Origin: Mermis nigrescens
Lineage: Eukaryota > Nematoda > Enoplea > Mermithida > Mermithidae
Reading direction: 5' to 3'
DNA length: 64,000 nt
Assembly (NCBI GenBank): GCA_036768485.1
Contig: JAVLUZ010000144.1
Span: 1,124,620 to 1,188,619 of the forward strand
Of the stretch, positions 21,732 to 33,700 are shown piece by piece. The notes beneath the pieces are model-generated. The model was not told the DNA's origin and searched no databases. It saw only the letters and a list, made by a program, of their open reading frames with translations. The translations under genes were made by a program, and so were the position numbers. The number at the start of each line of letters is the position of its first letter. The stretch's first letter is position 1.

Positions 21732-24700
21732 CTGAAAATTTTGTGATGATTCAAATCTGAGGTTGATAACCAGACCACTACAGAGATGCATTTGGAAGTT
21801 TGGGATCTAGACTAGAGTTGTAGCGGGACCTGGCCTGGCCCGGCCCTGGCCCCTGGTCGTGGCCAGGCTGTCCCTGGCACCAAGACCTAGAGATTTTAAT
21901 ATTGGTGTTGTATGCAAATTGTTGTATTCAGTGGCGAATCCAGGATTTTCTGACAAGGGGGAACCCGAAATTTTCTAAAAGAGTTAATTGTACGAAAATT
22001 CGTACATTTTGCTCAAAGTGCCCGTTTTTCTAATGCAAAATTTTTTTGAAAAACTCGCAAAATTAATGCAGGAATTGACATAAATCGGCGGAACAAACAC
22101 TCGAAAGATAATTGTCGGTGCTGCAAAATCGTTGTTTTGTACACAAACTACTCTTCTGACGTAAATTTAAGTTTATTTAGAGCGCCAAGAGAGTCAGTTA
22201 ATGTCATACTGTTTCGCCAAAAGCGCCGGAAAAATTTGAAAAATCATGATAAAAATGGCTAAAATCATCAAAAAATACACATCCAGTCTTCATTGCGCTT
22301 GAATATTTTTTGACGAAAGGGGGCGGCCGCCCCCGCCCCCTCTAAATCTGACAGTGGTTGCATTGATTGATTGAAAGTAAGCTCAACAATCATTTAATGA
22401 TCGGAAACTGGGGTAATTCCAAGAGACAAACTTTTATTTCGTTATAGATGTCAGTGAACTAAGCGCATTTAATTCTTGTGAGACAATAAAACTTATGAAA
22501 TTATGCTTACTTAGTTCAATCAATCAAGCAAACAAGTTTGTACCTGATATTAATTATCGTTGTATTTGTCGACATATGACTTTCAGTCGCAATTGCATCT
22601 GAATGACTTATATCGTCTAGGGTCAGTCTGGCCCAGACATGCACGTGGGGAGGGCGGGGTTAGGAGGTTAAGACCCCTCCCAGAATACAAAAATGGAAAT
22701 TTTTTCAGGGAAAAGAGGGACAAAGTAAAGGCCAAAATGGGTAAAAATTGAAAATTTTTGTCAAAAATGCCTTAAGTTGATCAGAAACTGTGTAATAACA
22801 TAGTTTTGAAGCTATGCGCTTACAACAGTTTTTAAGGTCATTTTGGCCTTAAAGAGCTCAATTTCAGACACACCAGACCGCCTGACCCCCCTAGATCGGC
22901 CGTATTGTGCTTCTTTGGTCTGAGTAAAGCTTTTCCGAGCTAAAATGATTTTAAAAATGAATAGAATGGTTTAAAAAACGGGTCGATTTCAATCATTTTT
23001 CGCAAAAAAGCCTCGACTTTTGTCCGTTTCTGACCTTTATCACATTTAGCCCAGGAAATTCCCCGTTTCCCAAACCCTCACGTGCATGTCTGTTTGCAGC
23101 TCTAAAAAAAATTGGTGGAGAAGCTAACAATGCAATCGTAAACAACTTGCATACCTTGAGAAAGATAAAATCTTTGAATTAAATATGTTAAGTAAAGGCG
23201 CTAGCGTAGTAATTATAATTATTTTTATTTGCTATTCTACTATCACTTTTAAATCATTTTATTATTTTCCTTCAGCCTTCAATTTGCCTAATTTTTTACA
23301 AACAATCTCCTGTTTTTCCATTCTGGGATTCCAGACGATAAGTGCACAGCATGGCCGAAATGGGGGTCAGCCGGTCTGGGTCAAGAAGTAAGCTTTTTTG
23401 TGCTAAGATGACCTGAAAAAGTAAAATACGCGTGTGTTAAAATAGCATTAAACCCACCTCATTACACAGTTTCTGGTCAATTCAAAACAGTTCTGAAGAA
23501 AACTTTAAATATTCATTCATTTTGGGCCTCCATTTTGCCTAATTTTCAGGGAAAGTTTCCAATTTTTCTATTCTGAGGGTTTAGACCCCCAAATCCTTTC
23601 CCATGTGCATGTCTAGACTCCAGACCACACATGGACGTGGGGTTTGGGGGTATGGCTGGACCCCAGAATCCGGATGACCCCCAAAATCGATAGACATCCA
23701 GGATTGCATTTTTAGTGTTATTTTTTAGCAGCTGCTGCCCATGTATGGTCCAGACCGTCTCTGGATCCCCACAGTTGAAAAAATGGAAAATTTTATGGAA
23801 AAAGAAATTTTCTATGAAAAATGAGGCGAAATAAAGATCAAAATGGATGACAATCGAAAATTTTTTAAAAGTGCTCGAAATTGTGACCAGAATTGCGGAT
23901 TAAGATTAATTTTCGCACTATTTAGATTTATACTAATTTCTGATGTCATTTTAGCCCAGAAAACTCATTAATCGCCCCAGGCCGAAGAATATGATTTAGA
24001 TACATCACAGGTCGTGCACATAATGTTTGAATTCTGGGGAGTCAGCCCCAAAAGTGATTTTTCTGACCAACGCCATTCATTAAAGTCTCTAATGGCTAAT
24101 AGTCAATAAAAGATGATTGGCGCTAAAATTAACACTTGCGATTCAAATTCTGCTAAAAACACTTAAAACACAATTTTTTTCTCGGTTTTTCAACAAAAAA
24201 ATGGAAATCAGCTGAGGGTCAGTAAGCAGAAACCATTCTGGGAGGTCAAACCCCAAAAAGTGTGATTATGAGCATAGATGCACAGCATAGCCGATTTGGG
24301 GGTCAGCCGGCCTGACAGGGTAAATAATGTAGCTTTTACATCAAAATGACACCAGAAACTGGTTTAAATGCTAAAATAGCATTACTACATTATTCCACAG
24401 TTTCTGGTCAATTTCAAGCACTTTCAACGAAAAATTTCAATAATTTTCACTTATTTTAATCGCAAGATACACATTGCGAAGCAAATTAATGATTTACAAA
24501 ATTTTAAAAAATAAAAACGTCGTACGGATTATATTTGTCAAAAGGATAAGTTTATGAGGAAAATACCAAAAAATGTACTTTTTACCGAAAATACCGAAAA
24601 ATATAGTTGTTACTGAAAACACAGAAAAATGTAGTTTTTTACCGACAATACCCGAAAATGTAGTTCTCGCCGAAAATACCAAAAAAATACAAAAAAATGT

Positions 24701-27700
24701 AGTTTTTTCCGAAAATACCGAAAAATGTGATTTTCACCTAAAATACCAAAAAATATAGTTTTTACCGAAAATACAGAAAAATGTAGTCTTTATCAAAAAT
24801 ACCAAAAAATGTAGTTTTTACAGAAAATGCAAAAAAAAATATTTTCTACCGGAAATACATAAAAATGTGGTCTAAACCGAAAATACCAAAAAATGTAGTC
24901 TCACCGAAAATATAAAAAAATGTATTTTTTACCGAAAATACCAAAAAATATAGCTTTTATGGAAAATACAGAAAAATGAAGTTCTTACCAAAAACACCAG
25001 TCGCTGGTCGAGGAGGCGGTCCATTGGCAGGAATTAGCGGGCTGCAATCGGCGCCGCGTCCATTGAGCCAACAAGTCGATTGACGATCGCAGGACGCAGA
25101 CCTGCCGCGCGACGCCGCCGCCGTCGTCGTCAGGTGGCTTGGCAACGGCGACGGTATCGGTATCTGAGCGGCGCTGGACCGTATCGAAGCCGTGCGTTGC
25201 GCCGTAGAAACCGGCTGACTGAAAATTATCTTATATTAATTGCAATCTTAATTTATTAATTAAATAAAATTTCAATGATGAAGTTAATAATCAATTAATT
25301 AATCGTTTTATTAATAATTTTGTGAATTGACTGTGGCAAATACCCAGAATGGTGATGGATCCAGGACTTTCGTAAGGAAGTGATAACCATTAAGGTTAAA
25401 ATGCTGATATGGGAGGGGTCGAAAAAAATTTCGGAGGTCGGAAATGAGTGAAAACATTGATGGCAGAGGCAAAAAACACACTTTTCGACATTTTTACCAA
25501 GAAGAAAAAATGCAAATAAACGAAAAATTAACAAAAAAATCTGATGCTAGGAAGAATTTCTCGGATTCTGGCGTGATACGACCCAATTTCCAAGCTTCCG
25601 TCCACATGCTCACGTGTGGTAGTAACCAGATATCCATGTGGGGGCAGGGGTTTGGGGTATAGACCCAACTGGAATAATGGGAAATTTTCTACTGAAAATT
25701 AGGCAAAATGAAGACCAAAACGAATGAAAATTGAAAATTTATCAAAAAATGCTTGAAATTGACCAGAAACTGAGGGATAAAGTGGGTTTGACGCAATTTC
25801 AGCATTTACACTGGTTTTCTCGGTCATTGTGGCCAAAAATGGTTTTTAACTGCCCCATTACTAGACCAGCTGACCCTCAGATCCACCATGCTCTGCATCT
25901 AAGGTGGTAAACTGACTTTCCACAAAGTACCTTATCTACATACGCGTGAAACAGCATTTTTTCAGCATTTTATTATGCTTTGTTTTAGCGATAATCATAG
26001 CTATATAGTGAAGTGCTTATTGGATAAAATCACCAAATGGTTTAGGAAAGTGTTTATACTGTCAAAAATTCAAAGATGTCACTCGTATGCGAAATTTGGC
26101 AATTGCTTTCATTCCTAGCTTTCATGTGCTTCGGTCGGAACACATCACTGAAGCGCCAGGTTTTTTCGCTCTCCTAGCTTATAAAATCCGTACTTTCTTT
26201 TTGTTGCATCAGCACGGTTTTTTTGCATTCGGCAAAGATTTTCCCCGCTGTACAAAGAGTTTTCAACACTGTCTTTGCACATGTACAAAGATTTTTGGAA
26301 AGAAAAAGTCTGTAAAAAGGTGTAAAATTCCCAAATCTTTAAAACGGCAGAATTTGCATTTAGTATGGAAAAATGTCAAGTTTTTGTTTGGGGGCAATCT
26401 TAAGTAATTTTTGGCGTTAGAAACCCAGAAATTAGTTAAAATACACTACCAAATGTCGAAAAACCATGTTTTATTTCAGTAAAATCGCTACTGTACCACA
26501 TTAAAGTACACAAAAATTTGTAAAAAAATACTGCGTAGCAGTCAGCATTAATAAGTATCGTTCTTTGAAAACTTTCATTAGGATACGACAAAAATCAATG
26601 AAAAATTGATGTGGATTCTCTATATCGTCTAACATGCTAGACCAATTAGCGGGTGGGAAGCACGCCAGGGCGTGGGGGGTTTGGTGGGTACGCACTTCCC
26701 GAGAAACCAAAACACCCCCAGAATTCAATTTTTGAAATTTTTTTCTTGTTTTTTCGCAATTTTTCGATGCTAATGGATAGTGCTCGGTGAGAAACGTCGA
26801 AAAATATTGTTTTTTCGCCATGCCATCATTTAAAGGTTATTGTTTGACCTTTGAAAAAACTTGTACCCCCAGAATTTTGGTGCCGCCTACCTATGGTAGG
26901 AAGCCGCCTCACTCCTCTTTAATTAGCCCTAAATTCTGAAAAAATTCGATTCTCGAGAAAATTGAACGTTATATGGTAAATTTTAAAGCATTGCCAGCAT
27001 TAGTTCAATAAAGGACATGGAGAGGTGTCACCGTATCAAATTTAATCCGTTTACTTGACTTTCGTGTCTTTGGCCTGATGTTTTAAAATCCCCGACATAC
27101 AGTTGGATATACAAAGTTTATCCGTACCTACTCAAAAACAAATGGATATACTAACTTGATTTCAGTATCTCCGTCGTTAGAGAATTTCACACAGAAAGTT
27201 TTTACGAACGCCTCTCGAAAATCGAACACTTTATAATCTTGCTATTAGCTCCACTTTAAATTACAAACCAACTTCAAATGACAACCGAAAACTAAAAGCA
27301 ATTAATTCTCCGTTTACCGTGTCCGAGGACCAGGCACGTAGCTGGTCTTCTGAATTGGGGGACTTGAAAATTTAATCTCAGATATCTCACTAACTACTAG
27401 TAGATGAGCAAAAATAATGGTGTTTTTAAGCCTTTTTTAGCTGGAGTCTGAACACTGGAAGAAAAACATTTTTCAAAATTTCTAAAAAATTTATTTTGTT
27501 TTTAATCATGTCCAAAAAATAAGTTGTATAAAATTGTTTCACAAATGATTTCTAAACATTGTATTTAACCTTGATCCTGCGTTTAACCTATTTTGTACTC
27601 AATGGTACATTGCAAAGAAAAGTAGTACGGAAAATAAATAATTCTGCGCAGAGGCCCAGAAACTTTTGACATCTTCACTATGTCTATTACTCAAACTTCA

Positions 27701-30700
27701 AGCTGTTAAGAAGACAGAAATTAAACAAAAACATATAATCCGGCGCGAAGCGCCCGAAAATTTCGAGATTATTAACTCAAAATTATTCCAAAATCTATTC
27801 TTACAGTCATTCAAATACGCTTCATTCAAGAATTTTCAACTTTTTCCATTGGTGACCCTTGCGAAAAATACTCGTACTTTCAAAATTTTGGGGTACTAGT
27901 CCATAGGTGGGCGACACCAAAGTTCTAGGGGTGCAAGATTTTTTCAATGGTCAAAAAATGGCCTTAAAAATGGTGTTATGGCGAAAAAACATAAATTTTT
28001 CAACGTTTTTCATCGAGCACTATCCATTGGCATCAAAAAATTGCGAAAAAAAACAAAAAAATTTTAAAAACTCGAATTCTGGGGAAGTATTTCGGTTTCT
28101 GGTGGGTATTTGGGTTTCTGGGGGTGTACCCCCAACCCCTACGCCCAGGTATGAACTATTCCTCCCTATCTCCCCACAGCTATGTATCTGCCGAGGACGG
28201 CCTTATAGTGAGTCATTTTATGTCATTTTTTTCTGATCTTCCTTATCCCTAGGTCTAGAACCGTGTCTAGCCTCGTTTTGGCTTTAGTTGCATCGTTTTT
28301 AATGGTTTAGCTTTATGAGAAGTTATAGATAGTGTTGTAAAAGATAAGGATTTTTTGCAAGATAAAAGAAACAGATAAAGTTGAAATTTTAAAATCTAAA
28401 AGATAAAGATAAAGATAAAGATAAAAAATTAAGAAAGATAAAGATAAAGATAATTTGCAAGATAAAGGAATCAAAAAGATAAAGATAAAGATAAAGATAA
28501 AGTGTAAATATGGTCGCCTGGACCTATAGTCTGGTTCATTTAACTTTTAGGTTTTTGAAAAAGTTTGAAGCGGTTACAAAAGTGTTTTAAAGTAATACAA
28601 TAAATATGATATATTACAGTATGTTGAGTCATATAGAGACGTATGCTTGTTTTGACCCGCATTACTGCAACAACAGTTTAAACCACTTTTGTAGCCTGAT
28701 TCTTGTTGAAAATTTCAGAAGAAAACCGCAAACTTAAATGAAACAGACTATAGGAGAATGTTGTATGTGAAGTGCAATAAACCATGTAGGTTTGGGGGTT
28801 TACCCGCGGTATCTAACTGACCCACGTAATACTACTACTGGCCAGGCACGTAATTGGCCGTCCTATTTTGGTGGGGAACCAACACCAATTTTGGGGGGAC
28901 TAAGCCCAAAATGGCCAAAAATAGCACAAAATAACGTTTAAAAAGTCCTATCTACTGAATTTTGGGAGGTCCGGCCGGACCCTTCCATTCCCCCAGAGCT
29001 ATGTGCCTGCTAATCGCTGACAGCATGTCATTTCTTTCTTTTCATAAGCATCGAAACGAAAACGGAAACGATGGGTATCCGGAAATGGAAACAATGTGTA
29101 AAAGCCGGAAACGGAGACGGAAACAATCCAAAGCACCGGAAGTGGGGTATGGCCCATCAGGGTGAACATCCCTAACCCCAATTCTGGCTAAATTTCTCCC
29201 ACTTGAGGGGGATTTAGGGGCTCGGAAACTGGGTACCCCATTATTCATTTGAGAAGCTGACCCCAGTTCCGTTGAAAGTTTCTCCGACCTGGGGGTAGTC
29301 CAAAGTGCCGTAACCAGGGTTCCAAAAGAAGGTCACATCAGGGTCGAAACCCCCAACCCCGTTTCCGGCAAAATCTTACGCATGGAAGCAGCGTTTTTTT
29401 GTATTTGGCAAAGATTTTTGCCGATGTACGAAAAGTTTTTGGGACCGTCTTTGAACATGTACAACGATTTTTGGGAAGTCAAAAATTGCAAAAAAGGTCC
29501 AAAATTCGAAAAATTTGCGGCGCTTCGCGCCGAAATGAGTAATTGTGTGTTCTATATATCTTTATGATTGCAGAAATTGCATTTCAAAAGGAAAAATGTC
29601 AAATTTTTCACCGCTTTGCGCCGTTTTAAGACAATTCTTGGTGATTTTTGCCTTTAGAGACCCAGAAATTAGCTGAAATACACTACGAAAGTCGAACAAC
29701 TCTGTTTTTACAACACTAAAATTGCTACTGTACCATATTTTAGTACACAAAAATTTGCATGTACGAAATGTACAAAGACTTTTGGGGACCATCTTTGTAC
29801 ATGTACAAACGGACCTTGTACAAAAAAACGCTGCATGGAATGGGGGTTTAGGGGCTCGGAAACAGGGTACCCCATTATTCACATATGTAGCTGACCAGCT
29901 CCGTCGGGGGTTTCTCTGCCCTGGGGGCAGTCCAAAGTGCCGGAACCGGGGCCCGTAAGTAGGGCTCATCAGGTTCAACACCTCCAACCCCGTTTCGGCA
30001 AAATTTTACCCATAGAATGGGGGTTTAGGGACTAAGAAATTTAGTAGCTCATTATTCATACATGTAGCTGACCCCAGTTCCGTCGGGGGTTTCTCCGCTC
30101 TGAGGGTAGTCCAAAGTGGCGGAACCCGGGTTCCTCAAGTAGGACCCATCAGGGTCAACACCCGCAACCCCGTTTCTGGCAAAATTTTACTCATGGAACG
30201 GGGTTTAGGGGCGCGGAAATGGAGTACCTCGTTATTCATATATGTAGCTGACCCCGGTTCCGTCGTGGGTTTCTTCGCACCTGGGGGTGGTCCAAAGTGG
30301 CGGAACGGGGTTACCCAAGTAGGATCTATGAATGTAAACACACTCAACCCCGTTTCCGGCAAAATTTCTCCCACTGAAGGGGGTTTAGGAACTCGGAAAC
30401 GGGGTATCCCATTATTTTTATGAGAAACCCCGGTTCCATTAGGGGTTTCTCCGCCATGGAAGTAGTCTAAAGTGCCGGAACCGGGGTCGCAAGTAGGGCC
30501 CATCAGGGTCATCAACACCTCCGACCCCTTTTCCAAAAATTTTTCATTCACTGAAGGAGGGTGTAGGGGCTCGGAAATGGGGTACCACATAATTCAAATG
30601 TGAAGCTGAACCCTGTTCCGTTGGGGGTTTCTTCGCTCTGGGGGCAGTCCAAAGTGCCGTAGCCGGGGTTCACCAAGTAGGACCTATTAATGTGAACACC

Positions 30701-33700
30701 CTCAACCCTGCTTCCGGCAAAATTTCTCCCAATCAATGGGGGTTTAGGGGCTCGAAAATGGGGTACCCCATTATTCATATATGTTCATGGGTAAAATTTT
30801 GCCTGGAAACGGGGTTGGGGGTGTTGACCTTAATGAGTCCTACTTGCGAATACCCGGTTCCGCCACTTTGGACCACTTCTAGGGCAGAGAAACCCCCAAA
30901 TTAACCATGGTCAGTTACATATATGAATAATGAGCTACTAAGTTTCCTAGTCCCTAAACCCCCATTCTATGGATAACATTTTGCCAAAAATGGGGTTGGG
31001 GTGTCGAACCTGATGGGCCCTACTTACGGAACCCCGGTTCCGGCACTTTGGACTACCCCCAGGGCGGAGAAACCACCGATGGAGCCGGGGTCAGCTACAT
31101 ATATGAATAATGGGGGAACCGATTTCCGAGCCCCTAAACCCCTCTTCAGTGGGAGAAAATTGGCTGGAAACGAGGTCGGGGTGTTCACCCTGATGGGCCC
31201 TACTTGGGGAACCCCGCTTCCAGCACTTTGGACCACCCCCAGGGCGGAGAAACCTCCAAGGGAAACGGGGTCAGATTCACATATAAATAATGGGGTACCC
31301 GTGTCCGAGCCCCTAAACTCCCCTTCAGTGGGTGAAAATCAGCCGAAAACGGGGTTAGGGGTGTTGACCCTGATAGACCCTACTTGGGGAACTGTGGTTC
31401 CGGCACTTTGGACCACCCCCAGGGCGGAGAAACCCCCAATTGGAACCGGGGTCAGCTTCACATATGAATAATGGGGTACCCCATTTCCAAGCCCCATCCT
31501 CTTCAGTGGGAGAAAATTTACCGGAAACGGGGTTGGGGTATTCACATTAATAGCTCCTACTTGGGGAACCCTGGTCCTCCACTTTGGACCACTCCCAGGG
31601 TGGAGAAACCCCCAACGGAACCGGGTTCAGCTTCACATTTGAATTATGTGGTACCCCGTTTCCAAGCCCCTAAACCCCCCAGAGTGGGAGAAATTTTGCT
31701 GGAAACGAGGTTGGGGGTTATCACATTAATAGCTCCTACTTGGGGAACCCCAGTTCCGCCACTTTAGGCCACTTAGGCGGAAAAACCCCCGACGGAACCG
31801 GGTTCAGCTTCACATTTGAATTATGTGGTACCCCATTTCCAAGCCCCTAAACCCCCCAGAGTGGGAGAAATTTTGCTGGAAACGAGGTTGGGGTGTTCAC
31901 ATTAATAGGTTCTACTTGGGGAACCCCAGTTCCGCCACTTTAGGCCACTCCAGGCGGAGAAACCCCAGACAAAATCGCGTTCAGCTTCGCAATTGAATTA
32001 TGGGGTACCCCATTTCCGAGCCTCTAAACTCCCCTTCAGTGGGTGAAATTTTGCTGGAAACGGGGTTGGGTGTGTTGACCCTGATAGGCCCTACTTGGGG
32101 AACCCCGTTTCCGGCACTTTGGATTACCCTCAGAGCAGAGAAACCCCCAACGGAACTGTGTGCAAAATACTATAATTACGTTTCCGTTTCCGTATTTTGC
32201 CCATTGTTTCTGTTTCCATTTCCGTTTCCGGATTTTACCTACACCCTCGATATACAGGCATTAGTTTGGGCCGCACTTCGTATGGTTTAAACAATCGTTT
32301 TCTTTTCTTTTCTTGTATTACAGTGAAACTTGAATCCGTCTAAATGTATTTCACGTCAAACCTACATTTTGGATTACGTGCTAACTTATGTACATACTTT
32401 ATCTTTTTTAGCAAGATAAATTCCTATCAAAAAGATAAAGATAAAGATAAAGATAGCCTGTTATTTTCCTAAAAGATAAAGATAAAGATAAAGATAAAAT
32501 AAAGAAATCGTCAAGATAAAGATAAAGATATCTTTATCTTTATCTTTATGTTGCTAAAAAGATAAAGATAAAGATATCTTTTACAACACTAGTTATAGAG
32601 CAGTAATAAATCAGCATTTTTAAGCTATTTACAGTATTAGTGATGTCACAAAAGCTCAAAATGGAATAATAATGTTCTAATAAGAAAAATTTAGTGGTTT
32701 ATTTCTTTTCAGATTTTCAAATGCATTCCTTGGTTGTGTTTATCGCGAATATTTAAATTTTTTCAAATTAACAAATATTTACTTGAAATTGTGCTCAAGG
32801 CTGCTGCCAAATCCACTGCTCGTCATTGTATCCGTCTTGATCGGCATCGGTCGTCGTATGTAATCGCCATTGTCGCATATTGGTGTCAAAGTCGTCAGCG
32901 GTTTTTGCGATACGAGCGCCAAACGTTGCTGCAATAGTTCCTTTTGAGCATCGAATCTGTATGATAAAAATGTTTGTCTAATATGAGTATCAAATATTAC
33001 TTTAAAAAATTATAAGCAACGTTTTTGGTTTTTAACATTCTATCAAAAAAGACATCAACTTGTTTAAGTTGATTTGGAAAATAGTTTGCAAGGATTCCGG
33101 GGTCTAGCAACCAATCCATCGTACAGAAAAAGAAAAGAAGAAATTTTTTATAAATAACATGATGCGAAATTGAGGCCAAAAATGGACAAAAATTAAAATT
33201 TCCTGCAAAATGCTTGGAATTAACTAGAAAATGCGAATTGAGATAGTTTTTCCGCCGTTCTAATTAATGATAAATTGATAATTTTGCTTTATTTCAGGTA
33301 GGTGCCTGAAATATAAATGATTTTGGAGACCATTTTAGCACAAACAAGTTCTCTGGCAATCTTAAAACGCTACAATTACAGTCAAGTCCACACACTACCC
33401 GAAAGCCAGAATGACGCATCCCAACTTTTGGGGGAATTGTAATGGATGGGCAAACTTGAGTGAAGATTTTCTCCAAAGCCCTCATTTACATAAATATATA
33501 TGAGCGTTCAAATATAGACATGTACGTACAGGCATACACGTGGGATTCGGTGGTCTAGATTACCCAAAATCAAAAAACGAAAAATTTTCTAAGACGAAAT
33601 GAATGAATATTAGAAATTTTCTGCAAAAGTGCGTGTAAATTACCAGAAAGTGTGGATTTAGGTTAAAGCTACTTTGATATTTTCGGTGCTTGAGGATCAA

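Larger units (their letters stand above)
28330..32591. mobile_element. 4.26-kb palindromic hAT-like element with satellite arms
   Basis: Termini TAGTGTTGTAAAAGATAAGG and ATCTTTTACAACACTA are inverted; GTTATAGA is duplicated exactly at 28322-28329 and 32592-32599. Inside each end is a (GATAAA)n array (28340-28503 and 32400-32590). Then come short GGAAACGGAAACG-type repeats (about 29050-29130 and 32170-32235) and an array of ~178-bp units running one way to about 30785 and the opposite way from there to about 32160. So the element is close to a giant palindrome. No transposase is seen. It lies in the CSPG4-like intron between exons 14 and 15. Confidence 0.8.

Noticed and set aside
26087..26407. 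106-codon plus-strand frame as a possible small gene
   Set aside because: No domain, no splice signals, and its second half is shared with the repeat at 29385-29838.
31001..31471. 156-codon open frame with a repeated ~60-residue motif
   Set aside because: It lies in the ~178-bp satellite array; near-threefold unit length keeps frames open. Similar frames exist on both strands.
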